A stretch of DNA of 64,000 nt from Kaistella jeonii (GCF_000812865.1 NZ_JSYL01000004.1:1-64000); one strand, 5' to 3'. Positions 50,600-59,077 are shown, counted from the stretch's first letter. Notes: generated by a model from the sequence alone, not told the origin. Program-made: numbers and translations.

Positions 50600-52429
50600 T
50601 TATTTCTTAAAATTCTTGTCAAGATCTTTCTTAAATTCGGGCTGAACCACGATTTTAGTTTTTGCTTTTTGCTCATCGATGATCTCCTGAAGTTTTTGCT
50701 CAGTTACTGCATCTTTCAAAAGGTCTGCAGCTTCAGCTTGCGTCATTTGTGCTGGAGGCAAAATCTGGTCAATTGCAATAACCAAAGAACGCTGTTTCAT
50801 TTTGGTTTGATGAACACCGGTTTTGAAAGGTACTTTGTATTTCGTGAACACATCAGCATCTTCCGACATTTCTCCTTTCTCGAAATTGATGAGGATCTGT
50901 TTTTTATCGTTCAGTTTACCGTAATATTTGGCTTTCAAAGTTTCCCAGTTTTTAGGATCTTTAATGGCTTTTTCGATCTCGCTGTTCAATTTGTCGTCAG
51001 CGATAATTGCAACTCTTCCATCGGCTCTGTTTCCCCAGAAAAATTTCGATTTGTTTTTATTGTAATATTCGGTCGCCCATTCCGGATGTTTTGCAACTTC
51101 TTCCGTGAGATATTTGGAGAAAATATAATCTGAATAAAGCCCTTTTTTGAATTCGGCTAAATCTTTTTTAATGTTGGGTTGATCTGTAAAATCCTGGCTG
51201 TAAAATTTCAAGAGATCTTGAGTATTCACGCCGGATATCGCATCACTCCAAAGCGCTGGACTTAATTTCTCAGCTTCTTCCTTTTTGTCACCAATGATTT
51301 TCTTAAGATCTCCAACCGTAGTTTTATGGTTTTTATATTGATATAGCACCGAATTATCTTTGGCAGCATTAAAATTTAAATACGATTTTTTTACGTTCGC
51401 AAATTCCGGGAATTCTTTATAGGATGGATCAGCTTTCAAATAAGCGATCATTTTATCCTGAAGCGTTTCTGCATATAAAGAGCTGTTCATTTCGCGCAGG
51501 AAAAAATCGCGATTCTTATCCGTCAAAGCATAAGGTTCTGCATTATAAATATTAAATACAAAATAACTTTCCCCGAAAAGCAAAGGTTCTGGCGTGAAAT
51601 AAGCTGCTTTTTTTCCTTTAAACAGTTCATAAACTTCATCAGGAAGTGTGGGAGAACCCATTACTACTCCACCATTCTGTTTTTCGTGATCATTGGCGCC
51701 GTATAATTTTGCGACATCCTGAAAACTTTTTCCAGCTTTTAGATCTGCATAAATTTTGGTTTTCATCGCTTCTGAATTCGCATCTTTCGGATAAGAAATG
51801 GTTCCAAAAATCACATATCCCAAAGTCGGACGAGAGTTTAAAACTTTTCCAAAAGCAACAAATCCCGAATTATTGAAGAATTTTGTGTACGAATTATTTG
51901 GTAATACTTTAAGCTCCGAATACAAGTCATTATCTACACTACCAGGTTTTACGTAAACCGCTTTCGCGCTTCCTTTTGTATATTTGGTAATCGCTTCATC
52001 CATGGTGATCTTCCCGGATTTCACGTCATTATAGATCTGCTGATAATCATTTTTATCCTCTGCTGATTTCTGAACCATAAAGATCTGCACCTCTTTTTCC
52101 GTTTGATTGTCTTTCATGTAAGCATTCAAAACCGGATCGATGACATTGGCAGGATAAAAATATTTAGCACGTAAACCATCTTCTTTTTCGCTCATTTTTT
52201 CCCGGAATGCAGCGGTGGTATCTGCTTTTTTCTGCTGTGCAAACTGTTGCAGCAAAATAAAATCCTGTGTTGTGCTGATCGTTTTATCAACACCGGTGTT
52301 CTGCAAACCGTACTGATATTCCTTTTTAAAATCTGCAAGAGAAATGCTGTCTTTACCGATGATCATATATTGCGCAGCCATTTTACCGCCTAAACCAGCC
52401 ATCAAGATGATAACAAATAATTTTTTCAT
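50600..52429 (-). CDS. Large parvulin-type peptidyl-prolyl isomerase (SurA/PpiD-like)
   Basis: The 609-residue protein has a signal peptide (KKLFVIILMAGLGGKMAA) and then MIIGKDSISLADFKKEY, the N-helix region. A parvulin domain (FGTISYPKDANSEAM, KSFQDVAKLYGANDHEKQNG, FGESYFVFNIYNAEPY, ~residues 205-305) and a second divergent copy near the end (NKSKFFWGNRADGRVAII) follow. The chain is longer than E. coli SurA, as is usual in Bacteroidota. It acts in the periplasm on outer-membrane proteins, probably together with the next gene. Confidence 0.85.
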   Translation of the reverse strand: MKKLFVIILMAGLGGKMAAQYMIIGKDSISLADFKKEYQYGLQNTGVDKTISTTQDFILLQQFAQQKKADTTAAFREKMSEKEDGLRAKYFYPANVIDPVLNAYMKDNQTEKEVQIFMVQKSAEDKNDYQQIYNDVKSGKITMDEAITKYTKGSAKAVYVKPGSVDNDLYSELKVLPNNSYTKFFNNSGFVAFGKVLNSRPTLGYVIFGTISYPKDANSEAMKTKIYADLKAGKSFQDVAKLYGANDHEKQNGGVVMGSPTLPDEVYELFKGKKAAYFTPEPLLFGESYFVFNIYNAEPYALTDKNRDFFLREMNSSLYAETLQDKMIAYLKADPSYKEFPEFANVKKSYLNFNAAKDNSVLYQYKNHKTTVGDLKKIIGDKKEEAEKLSPALWSDAISGVNTQDLLKFYSQDFTDQPNIKKDLAEFKKGLYSDYIFSKYLTEEVAKHPEWATEYYNKNKSKFFWGNRADGRVAIIADDKLNSEIEKAIKDPKNWETLKAKYYGKLNDKKQILINFEKGEMSEDADVFTKYKVPFKTGVHQTKMKQRSLVIAIDQILPPAQMTQAEAADLLKDAVTEQKLQEIIDEQKAKTKIVVQPEFKKDLDKNFKK

Positions 52430-52499
52430 AATTCAGTCTTCTTCAGATGAAGATTAATTTTTAAAGTTGAAATAGTGAGATTGTAGCAAAGTATAAAAG

Positions 52500-53420
52500 T
52501 TAAACTTCCACTTCAAAAGTGGTTAAATCTTTGAAGTTTTTAATTCTTGCGATAATTTCAGCTTCTGTAACTTCCTGTAATTTTTCGGTTCCGAATTTCT
52601 CTACAGTAAAAGATGCCATTGCTGAACCAACGATCAATGCCGATTTCATAGTTTCAAAACTAAAATTTTCTTTTTTTGCCAAGTACGCTGCAAAACCACC
52701 TGCGAAAGTATCACCCGCTCCGGTTGGATCGAAAACATCTTCTAAAGGAAGAGCAGGAATTGCAAATATTTTTCCGTCGTGGAAAAGCAATGCGCCGTGT
52801 TCTCCTTTTTTAATGATGACAAATTTAGGACCCATTTCATGGATTTTTTTCGCAGCTTTTACCAAAGAATATTCGCCGGAAAGTTGTCTTGCTTCTTCGT
52901 CATTAATACTGATAACATCTGTTTTTGCGATCATTTGCAATAAAATATCCATCGCAGAATCCATCCAGAAATTCATGGTATCGAGAATCACCAGTTTCGG
53001 ACGGTTATTCATTTTCTCTAAAACAGAAAGTTGTACGCCTGGATGAAGATTTCCCAATAATAAAATCTCTGCATCTTGCATCGATTCCGGGATTTTTGGA
53101 TCGAAATGTTCCAAAACATTCACTTCAGTGACCAAAGTATCTCTGGAATTCAAATCGTTGTGATATTTACCACTCCAGAAAAAAGTTTTACCGTCTTTTA
53201 CAATTTCGATTCCTTCAATATTTACGCCTCTGTTAGAAAGCATATCCAGATCAGATTGTGGGAAATCGCCACCTACAATTGATACAATTCCTGATTCCAC
53301 TTTAAGAACCGAAGAAGCCAAAGTAATGTAAGTTGCCGCGCCACCTAAGATCTTATCTGTTTTTCCGAACGGAGTTTCTATGGCGTCAAAAGCGACTGAA
53401 CCAACGACTAATAATTTCAT
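52500..53420 (-). CDS. PfkB-family carbohydrate kinase
   Basis: The 306-residue ribokinase-like protein shows LLVVGSVAFDAIETPFG, a GGAATYITLASS substrate loop, VISINDEEARQLSGE, FVIIKKGEHGALLF and the anion hole/catalytic motif DPTGAGDTFAGGFAAYL with the base Asp. It is cytoplasmic. The family phosphorylates sugars or nucleosides; the substrate here is not evident. It is monocistronic between the parvulin pair and gldD. Confidence 0.92.
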   Translation of the reverse strand: MKLLVVGSVAFDAIETPFGKTDKILGGAATYITLASSVLKVESGIVSIVGGDFPQSDLDMLSNRGVNIEGIEIVKDGKTFFWSGKYHNDLNSRDTLVTEVNVLEHFDPKIPESMQDAEILLLGNLHPGVQLSVLEKMNNRPKLVILDTMNFWMDSAMDILLQMIAKTDVISINDEEARQLSGEYSLVKAAKKIHEMGPKFVIIKKGEHGALLFHDGKIFAIPALPLEDVFDPTGAGDTFAGGFAAYLAKKENFSFETMKSALIVGSAMASFTVEKFGTEKLQEVTEAEIIARIKNFKDLTTFEVEV

Positions 53421-53472
53421 TTATAATTTAATTTAAAGTGTTATTGAGTAAATTTTTTATTTAATATTCGAA

Positions 53473-54027
53473 TTATTTCCAATTAAAAGTGTCTATTAAA
53501 TGGAGCAGATCTTTTTTGATATAATCGATTGCGGGAGCCAAAGAATCGGGTTTTGGTCTCGTGTTGAAGTAGAGATTCGCCGTCACATAATGTCTTGTAG
53601 AATCGGTGACAAAAAATTGCAGATTAGAAGCAGTTGGTCCTTTTAATTCATAGAAATTACCAAAAACACGACGTTCCGGATAATTAAAGGATTTGGTATC
53701 AATAGAACTTGCTTTGATCGTATGTTCATAAACCATCTTCTCAGATTCTTTCACGTGAACATCCAGATCATTTTTTACCGGAAAATAAGTAATAAAGACT
53801 TTAGCCTTCATTTTCGGGTAATCGATATAATACCAGCAAGGATTTTTAGCATTTTCGATCTTCGCGAAACTTGAATATTCAAAATCGAAATTACAGGGCG
53901 AAGTGAATTTTTGATATTTCGCCTCCGGATATTCTAACCGCAGTTCACCCGATGGTTTCGGCTGCGTTTCTTTCGCACAGGAAATCAAAGCAAACCCTAA
54001 AAAAGTGAACAGGAGTTTTTTAAACAT
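53473..54027 (-). CDS. gldD: Gliding motility lipoprotein GldD
   Basis: The start at 54027 (MFKKLLFTFLGFALISC, Cys 17) gives 184 residues with a lipoprotein signal; a longer frame upstream would cover the promoter. The mature chain matches GldD: RLEYPEAKYQKFTSPCNFDF, NPCWYYIDYPKMKAKVFITY, FYELKGPTASNLQFFVTDS, FNTRPKPDSLAPAIDYIK. GldD is needed for gliding and type IX secretion in Flavobacterium. In many relatives gldE and ssb lie between mutY and gldD; here they are absent. Its promoter is only 4 nt from the ATG. Confidence 0.95.
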   Translation of the reverse strand: MFKKLLFTFLGFALISCAKETQPKPSGELRLEYPEAKYQKFTSPCNFDFEYSSFAKIENAKNPCWYYIDYPKMKAKVFITYFPVKNDLDVHVKESEKMVYEHTIKASSIDTKSFNYPERRVFGNFYELKGPTASNLQFFVTDSTRHYVTANLYFNTRPKPDSLAPAIDYIKKDLLHLIDTFNWK

Positions 54028-54031
54028 TTTG

Positions 54032-54061
54032 CAAAAATACGAATTAGTTTTAGATTTCAAA
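54032..54061 (-). promoter_or_regulatory. gldD promoter, -33 TTTG and -7 TATTTTTG, abutting the ATG
   Basis: On the minus strand TTTG (54058-54061) is followed after 18 nt by TATTTTTG (54032-54039), a full Bacteroidota promoter. The gldD ATG begins 4 nt after the -7 box. By the known -7 geometry, transcription should start at or next to the A of the ATG. Confidence 0.78.
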
Positions 54062-54101
54062 TTTTTCATTATTGAGACTTGTTTAATGGAATCAATCTCA
54101 A

Positions 54102-55142
54102 TTATTCGCCTTTAAACCGGGAAGAAAGGTAATTTTCCAAAGGTTTGGGAAAAGATTTCTGATGAGAATCTTCAAAGGTAATTGCAGAAAACCCTTCATC
54201 AAAAGAAAATTGATCGAATATTTTTTTTGAAGTTAAAGTCACTTTAAAAATATGAATGGTGAGATTTTTATGCGTGAGTTTATGCAAAACTTTCTTTTGT
54301 CCAGTGATAAACTTCTCAAAACTTTCCGGAATTTGAATCGGAAATTCGTAGAGTTTTTTCCAGATAAAATCTTCTTTTCGCTGTTTGATCAGGAATTGAT
54401 CTTTAAACTCTACAAAATAGTAGGTGAGTTCAAGATCAGTGGGTTTTACTTTCTTAGTCTTTACCGGAAACAATGGAATTATACCCAAATTAAAAGCGAC
54501 ACAATCTTCGTTTAAAGGACAATATAAACAGACTGGATTTTTCGGTTTACATATTTCTGAACCCAGATCCATCATCGCTTCATTGAAATGACCGGCTTCA
54601 TTTTCCGGCATCATCTTTAGAGCCAGTTCAGAGAAATAATCAAAAGCTTTTGAATGAGAAATATCGAAATCATCGGCAAAAACCCTGGATAACACGCGGT
54701 AGAAATTACCGTCAACTGCCGCGATTTTTTTACCGAAGCAAATGCTCGAAATTGCTGCAGCGGTATATTTACCGACTCCTTTTAACTGTAAAATATCAAC
54801 ATGATCAGAAGGAAAAGTTCCATTAAAATCATTCATGATCTGCAATGCCGCTTTATGCAGATTCAGAGCGCGGGAATAATATCCCAAACCTTTCCAATAG
54901 AGTAAAACTTCATCAGTTTCTGCCGTGGCTAAAGTTTGAACATCGGGAAATCTTTCTATAAAATTTCGGTAATGATTTAAGCCCTGTTCAATTCTTGTTT
55001 GCTGAAAAATGATTTCGCAGATCCAAATTTTATATGGATCGCTGGTTTTGCGAAAGGGTAAATCTCGGCCGTTGATTTCGTACCAATCGAGCAATTTCCT
55101 ACCAACATGAAGAAAATCAGCATTTTGTTTTTTTGTTTTCAA
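54102..55142 (-). CDS. mutY: A/G-specific adenine glycosylase
   Basis: MutY removes adenine mispaired with 8-oxoguanine. The 346-residue protein shows NGRDLPFRKTSDPYKIWICE, QQTRIEQG with the catalytic Glu, the helix-hairpin-helix LKGVGKYTAAAISSICFG, AVDGNFYRVLSR with the catalytic Asp, and the 4Fe-4S cluster as CKPKNPVCLYCPLNEDC (Cys spacing 6-2-5). The C-terminal Nudix-like domain is present. No ATG fits; a TTG at 55142 is the likely start. The HU promoter overlaps the first codons on the other strand. Confidence 0.94.
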   Translation of the reverse strand: MKTKKQNADFLHVGRKLLDWYEINGRDLPFRKTSDPYKIWICEIIFQQTRIEQGLNHYRNFIERFPDVQTLATAETDEVLLYWKGLGYYSRALNLHKAALQIMNDFNGTFPSDHVDILQLKGVGKYTAAAISSICFGKKIAAVDGNFYRVLSRVFADDFDISHSKAFDYFSELALKMMPENEAGHFNEAMMDLGSEICKPKNPVCLYCPLNEDCVAFNLGIIPLFPVKTKKVKPTDLELTYYFVEFKDQFLIKQRKEDFIWKKLYEFPIQIPESFEKFITGQKKVLHKLTHKNLTIHIFKVTLTSKKIFDQFSFDEGFSAITFEDSHQKSFPKPLENYLSSRFKGE

Positions 55143-55160
55143 AAATTCTTATTATATTTG
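55132..55160 (+). promoter_or_regulatory. HU-gene promoter (TTTG-N17-TATATTTG)
   Basis: TTTG (55132-55135), a 17-nt spacer and TATATTTG (55153-55160) make a consensus Bacteroidota promoter 30 nt before the HU ATG. The -33 part overlaps the start of the divergent mutY gene. Confidence 0.85.
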
Positions 55161-55189
55161 CACACCAAAAATATAAATAAAAAAAGGAA

Positions 55190-55480
55190 ATGACAAAGGC
55201 AGAATTGGTAAATACTATCTCAAACAAATTGGGAACTGAAAAGAATGAAACTCAGAAAGTTGTGGAAGCATTCATGCAGGAAATCAGAACTTCAATGTAC
55301 GGCGGTGAGAATGTTTATTTAAGAGGCTTCGGTTCATTTATAATCAAGACTAGAGCGGCAAAAACGGGAAGAAATATTTCTAAAAACACAGCAATTGAGA
55401 TCCCAGCTCACAATATCCCAGCTTTCAAACCTTCGAAAACATTTGTAGAGAAAGTAAAAACCAAAGTTTTAGTAAAATAA
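55190..55480 (+). CDS. HU/IHF family DNA-binding protein
   Basis: The 96-residue protein is a nucleoid protein that bends DNA as a dimer: MTKAELVNTISNKLGTEKNE, a beta-arm region with YLRGFGSFIIKTRAAKTGRN, and IPAHNIPAFKPSKTF at the minor-groove arm end. It has normal length. A strong promoter precedes it, and a 29-codon basic gene follows 43 nt later, probably on the same mRNA. Confidence 0.96.
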   Translation: MTKAELVNTISNKLGTEKNETQKVVEAFMQEIRTSMYGGENVYLRGFGSFIIKTRAAKTGRNISKNTAIEIPAHNIPAFKPSKTFVEKVKTKVLVK

Positions 55481-55523
55481 TTAACTAAAGAAAATATACG
55501 TTACAAACAAAAAAATTTAAATT

Positions 55524-55613
55524 ATGCCAAGCGGAAAGAAAAGAAAGAGACACAAGGTTGCAACTCACAAAAGAAAGAAAAGAAGAAGAGCGAATAGACA
55601 CAAGAAAAAATAA
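55524..55613 (+). CDS. 29-residue Arg/Lys-rich protein, probably ribosome-associated
   Basis: The frame MPSGKKRKRHKVATHKRKKR plus RRANRHKKK ends at TAA 55611. Almost every second residue is basic and there is no acidic residue, as in tiny ribosomal proteins. I recall this sequence as nearly invariant in Bacteroidota, following HU or preceding RNase G, often unannotated. It may correspond to a phylum-specific ribosomal protein described in Flavobacterium ribosome structures, but I am not certain of that identity. A terminator follows 25 nt later. Confidence 0.78.
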   Translation: MPSGKKRKRHKVATHKRKKRRRANRHKKK

Positions 55614-55638
55614 TCCATTCGCGATTTACAATATAACA

Positions 55639-55690
55639 ATATAGTTGGTGTTTTTATATGATTAAAATCTCACCGACTATATTTTTGTTT
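55639..55690 (+). terminator. Terminator after the HU / small basic protein genes
   Basis: A 12-bp stem with one G-T pair (ATATAGTTGGTG 55639-55650 and CACCGACTATAT 55671-55682) with a 20-nt loop is followed by five T. It lies 25 nt after the stop of the 29-codon gene. Confidence 0.75.
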
Positions 55691-55857
55691 TACCCCAAAG
55701 TCAGAAACAGAAAATTAGATCAAAATGATCATTTTTTCTTCTGATTTTTTTAAGTTAAACACCTCTAAAAAAGACTAATTAAAATTTTTGAACTTGAGTT
55801 CTAGAATTTATTTCTACTTTATTCGAGCTTTAAATCTTTTAATTTCCTATTATTATA

Positions 55858-57417
55858 ATGAAGAAAGAACTGATAATTTCACATGAAGCTGCGCATTCTA
55901 AAATTGCGCTGCTCGAAGACGGACGTCTTTTTGAACTCCACGAACAGGAGGACAAAAGCGATTTCGTTGTTGGTGATCTATTTATCGGAAAGGTAAAAAA
56001 ACTGGCACCCAATCTTAATGCTGCGTTTGTAAGCATCGGTTATGAAAAAGATGCATTCTTGCATTACCAGGATTTGGGTCCGCAATTTCTCACGTACAAA
56101 AAATTTCTGCAAGACACTATTTCTAAAAAGCAACAAAACTCTTCTCTGAAAAGTTTTGAGGTTCAAAAAGAAATCGACAAAAACGGAAATATCGAAAAAG
56201 TTCTCGCAAAAGACGACAGCGTTATTTTGCAGATTACAAAAGAACCCATTTCTACTAAAGGTCCAAGAATTTCTACACAAATCTCTTTAACAGGAAGATT
56301 TCTGGTATTGATTCCCTTTGACAAAAGTGTTTCGATCTCCAAAAAGATTGGCAATGCTGAAGAAAGAGAGCGTTTACGAACATTAATTGAAAGCATTAAA
56401 CCAGAAGGTTTTGGTGTTATTATAAGGACAGTTGCTGAAGGAAAAAAAGTAGCTGAACTTCATAACGACATGAATCAACTGATTCAAAAATGGGAGAATA
56501 CGTTCAAAAATCTTCAGAAAAATAAGGTTCCGAGCAAAGTTCTAAGTGAACAGGACAAAGCATCTTCTATTTTACGCGATAATTTCAATGCAGATTTCGT
56601 TTCGATTATCTGTGATGATGAGCAAATGGTAGATGAAATGCGGAATTATATTGAAGTGATTGCGCCGGAAAGAAAGAATATTGTACAGTTCTACGACAAA
56701 CCTATTCCTTTGATGGAATATTATAACGTCGAAAAACAACTGAAACAAAGTTTCGGAAAACACGTCAATATCCCAAGTTCTAAAGGAGCTTATCTTGTCA
56801 TTGAACATACAGAAGCACTTCACGTAGTTGATGTCAACTCCGGAAATAATATTTCCTCTGGAAATGCAGCAAAAAACGAACATGCTCTGAGTGTGAACAA
56901 AATGGCGGCTACCGAAATTGCACGTCAACTCAGACTTCGAGATATGGGCGGAATTATTGTTGTAGATTTCATCGATATGATCAGTGCGGACCACCGCAGA
57001 GATCTGTTTGAACATTTGAAAGAAGAAATGGCACGTGATAAAGCACGGCACAAAATTTTACCACCGAGCAAATTTGGTCTCATCCAGATGACGCGACAAA
57101 GAACGCGGCCTGAAAATCAAATAGAAACAAAAGAAGAAAATCCGAATATTGACGGTGAAATTCTTGCACCAATTGTCGTAGTTGAAAGAATGGAAGAAGT
57201 GATTCGAAACATTATTCAAATCGAAAAAGGCAAGATATTTTTACATGTTCATCCTTTTGTAGAAGCTTATTTAACGAAAGGTTTTATGAGTATTCAGGTT
57301 AAATGGTTTTTGAAGTACAAAAAATGGGTAACCATTATTCCAAGAGATTCGTTCAAATATTTGGAGTATAAACTGATCAATTCTAAAAAAGAAGAATTGA
57401 TGAGTTATTCCAATTAA
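55858..57417 (+). CDS. rng: Ribonuclease G/E family endoribonuclease
   Basis: RNase G cuts single-stranded AU-rich RNA in rRNA maturation and mRNA decay. The 519-residue protein has an S1 domain (GDLFIGKVKKLAPNLNAAFV), the 5'-sensor/RNase H-like region and catalytic Asp residues in VVDVNSGNN and IIVVDFIDMIS, then RRDLFEHLKEEMARDKARHK. The Zn-link Cys pair of E. coli RNase E/G (CPxCxG) is missing: after LIQMTRQRTRPEN comes an acidic stretch instead. I recall the same in other Bacteroidota, so it is a lineage trait. Its own promoter is not obvious; a terminator follows. Confidence 0.94.
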   Translation: MKKELIISHEAAHSKIALLEDGRLFELHEQEDKSDFVVGDLFIGKVKKLAPNLNAAFVSIGYEKDAFLHYQDLGPQFLTYKKFLQDTISKKQQNSSLKSFEVQKEIDKNGNIEKVLAKDDSVILQITKEPISTKGPRISTQISLTGRFLVLIPFDKSVSISKKIGNAEERERLRTLIESIKPEGFGVIIRTVAEGKKVAELHNDMNQLIQKWENTFKNLQKNKVPSKVLSEQDKASSILRDNFNADFVSIICDDEQMVDEMRNYIEVIAPERKNIVQFYDKPIPLMEYYNVEKQLKQSFGKHVNIPSSKGAYLVIEHTEALHVVDVNSGNNISSGNAAKNEHALSVNKMAATEIARQLRLRDMGGIIVVDFIDMISADHRRDLFEHLKEEMARDKARHKILPPSKFGLIQMTRQRTRPENQIETKEENPNIDGEILAPIVVVERMEEVIRNIIQIEKGKIFLHVHPFVEAYLTKGFMSIQVKWFLKYKKWVTIIPRDSFKYLEYKLINSKKEELMSYSN

Positions 57418-57479
57418 GAATCAAGGTAAATTTAAAAAGAGCCATTAAAAATAAATGATCTTTTTAATAAAAATTATAA

Positions 57480-57504
57480 CTCCCGAAAATTCGGGAGCTT
57501 TTTT
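57480..57504 (+). terminator. Terminator of rng
   Basis: The stem CTCCCGA / TCGGGAG (57480-57486 and 57491-57497) with a 4-nt loop is followed by C and six T. It lies 62 nt after the rng stop. Confidence 0.85.
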
Positions 57505-57595
57505 GATTTAAAAAGCTACTTCAATTAGCAAGTTTTTTTTCAAGAACATTCTCAATTTTAACCTTTCCTTAAAACAGATTTATAAACTCTTTCCC

Positions 57596-57603
57596 TAAAT
57601 TTG
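57596..57603 (+). promoter_or_regulatory. -7 promoter box directly before the Nudix gene
   Basis: TAAATTTG is a perfect TAnnTTTG match and the Nudix ATG (57608) begins 4 nt later. No good TTTG lies 17-20 nt upstream. If used, the transcript would be leaderless. Confidence 0.6.
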
Positions 57604-57607
57604 TGAT

Positions 57608-58237
57608 ATGGAAATTTTCGGTAGAGATTTACTCAAGCAAATACAAAACGCACAGTTAGAAGGTGAAAATGCGCATCAAATTTATTCTCCACCTTACAGA
57701 CCGCTATTTTCTTATGAAGAGATTCTAACTAAAGATCCAAAATTCGCGGCCGTAAATATTCTCCTTTATCTGAAAGACAATGAATGGTATTTTCCGCTTA
57801 TGGTGAGAACAACCAACGAAAGAGATCGTCACAGCGGACAAATTTCTCTTCCCGGCGGAAAAAAAGAAGAATACGACGAGGATTTTGCGCAAACTGCAAA
57901 AAGAGAAACTTCCGAAGAAATGGGAATTGACATTCATTATAACAGAATCATCAGAGAAATGTCGCCGATTTACATTCCACCGAGTAATTTTTACGTGAGA
58001 GCCTTCGTTTCCTACACCAAAAAAAATCCTCAATTTATATTGCAAAAAACCGAAGCGGTAGAGTTAATTGAATTTCCTGTAACTACGCTTTTAAGCCTTT
58101 CAGAAAAACCTGAAATGATGATTTTACCAAGTTCCCGCGGCGTGGAAGTTCCGGTGATTAATTTCAATAATTATATTATTTGGGGAGCAACTTCTATGAT
58201 TTTAAGTGAATTTAGCCACTTGCTGAAAAATTTGTAA
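57608..58237 (+). CDS. Nudix hydrolase, probable CoA pyrophosphatase
   Basis: The 209-residue protein has the CoA-pyrophosphatase signature RDRHSGQISLPGGK followed by the Nudix box EDFAQTAKRETSEEMG, with the spacing of the CoAse subgroup. Such enzymes split CoA or oxidised CoA into phosphopantetheine and ADP. It is cytoplasmic. No other Met fits the start. The last three codons contain the -33 box of the plsC promoter, 25 nt upstream of plsC. Confidence 0.88.
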   Translation: MEIFGRDLLKQIQNAQLEGENAHQIYSPPYRPLFSYEEILTKDPKFAAVNILLYLKDNEWYFPLMVRTTNERDRHSGQISLPGGKKEEYDEDFAQTAKRETSEEMGIDIHYNRIIREMSPIYIPPSNFYVRAFVSYTKKNPQFILQKTEAVELIEFPVTTLLSLSEKPEMMILPSSRGVEVPVINFNNYIIWGATSMILSEFSHLLKNL

Positions 58238-58259
58238 ATTCGCGGATTATGTAAATTTG
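58231..58259 (+). promoter_or_regulatory. plsC-type gene promoter inside the Nudix 3' end, abutting the ATG
   Basis: TTTG (58231-58234, covering the last Nudix codons), exactly 17 nt, then TAAATTTG (58252-58259). The acyltransferase ATG starts at 58263, 3 nt after the box. This is a full-consensus promoter with no room for a leader. Confidence 0.8.
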
Positions 58260-58262
58260 ACA

Positions 58263-59060
58263 ATGGCGAAGAAAAATATTTTTACCGATGCATTCGGTAA
58301 CCTCTATTTCCTGAAAAGACTCATTATTTTTATTCTGGGAATGGTATCTTACAGGAGGTTCAACGGTTTTAACAAACTTAAAATCAGCGGTACTGAAAAT
58401 CTGGTTGATTTACCTGATTCCAACGTTTTATTTGTATCTAATCATCAAACTTACTTTGCAGATGTTGCGGCGATGTATCACGCATTTTGTGCGGTTAATA
58501 ATGGCTATCTGAACTCTATCAAAAATCCGATCTATTTACTGAATCCGAAAGTAGATTTTTATTATGTTGCTGCGGAAGAAACGATGAACAAAGGTTTCAT
58601 GACCAAAATTTTCAAACTTGCAGGAGCAGTCACTGTAAAAAGAACTTGGCGTGCTGAAGGGCACAACGTGAACAGAATGGTGGATCTGTCGGAAGTTGAA
58701 AACATTATGAAAGCACTCGATAATGGTTGGGTGATTACTTTTCCACAAGGAACGACATCTGCTTTTGCACAAGGAAGAAAAGGAACAGCAAAATTGGTAA
58801 AAAATCAAAGACCGATTGTAATCCCTATAAAAATAAATGGTTTTCGAAGAGCTTTCGATAAAAAAGGTCTGCGTGTAAAAGTTACCGGTGTAAAACCTAC
58901 GATGGAATTCAAAAAACCAATCGACATCGATTATGACAAAGACAATGCACAAGTTATTATGGATAAAATTATGGTTGCCATCGAACAATCTGAAGAGTTC
59001 AACGTTTTACACGAATACGACAAAGAATTAAAAGCTCAAAAAACAGAGACAGAGAATTAA
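58263..59060 (+). CDS. 1-acyl-sn-glycerol-3-phosphate acyltransferase (PlsC-like)
   Basis: The ATG at 58263 (MAKKNIFTDAFGNLYFLKRL) gives 265 residues; a TTG 6 nt upstream overlaps the promoter box and is rejected. An N-terminal membrane helix (IIFILGMVSYRRF) precedes the acyltransferase motifs: SNHQTYFADVAAMY (HX4D), GAVTVKRTW, and FPQGTTSAFAQGRKGTAKLV (motif III). It acylates lysophosphatidate at the inner membrane. It shares a convergent-free cluster with the Nudix gene and a following lipoprotein. Confidence 0.88.
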   Translation: MAKKNIFTDAFGNLYFLKRLIIFILGMVSYRRFNGFNKLKISGTENLVDLPDSNVLFVSNHQTYFADVAAMYHAFCAVNNGYLNSIKNPIYLLNPKVDFYYVAAEETMNKGFMTKIFKLAGAVTVKRTWRAEGHNVNRMVDLSEVENIMKALDNGWVITFPQGTTSAFAQGRKGTAKLVKNQRPIVIPIKINGFRRAFDKKGLRVKVTGVKPTMEFKKPIDIDYDKDNAQVIMDKIMVAIEQSEEFNVLHEYDKELKAQKTETEN

Positions 59061-59077
59061 CAGACAAATATTGATTA

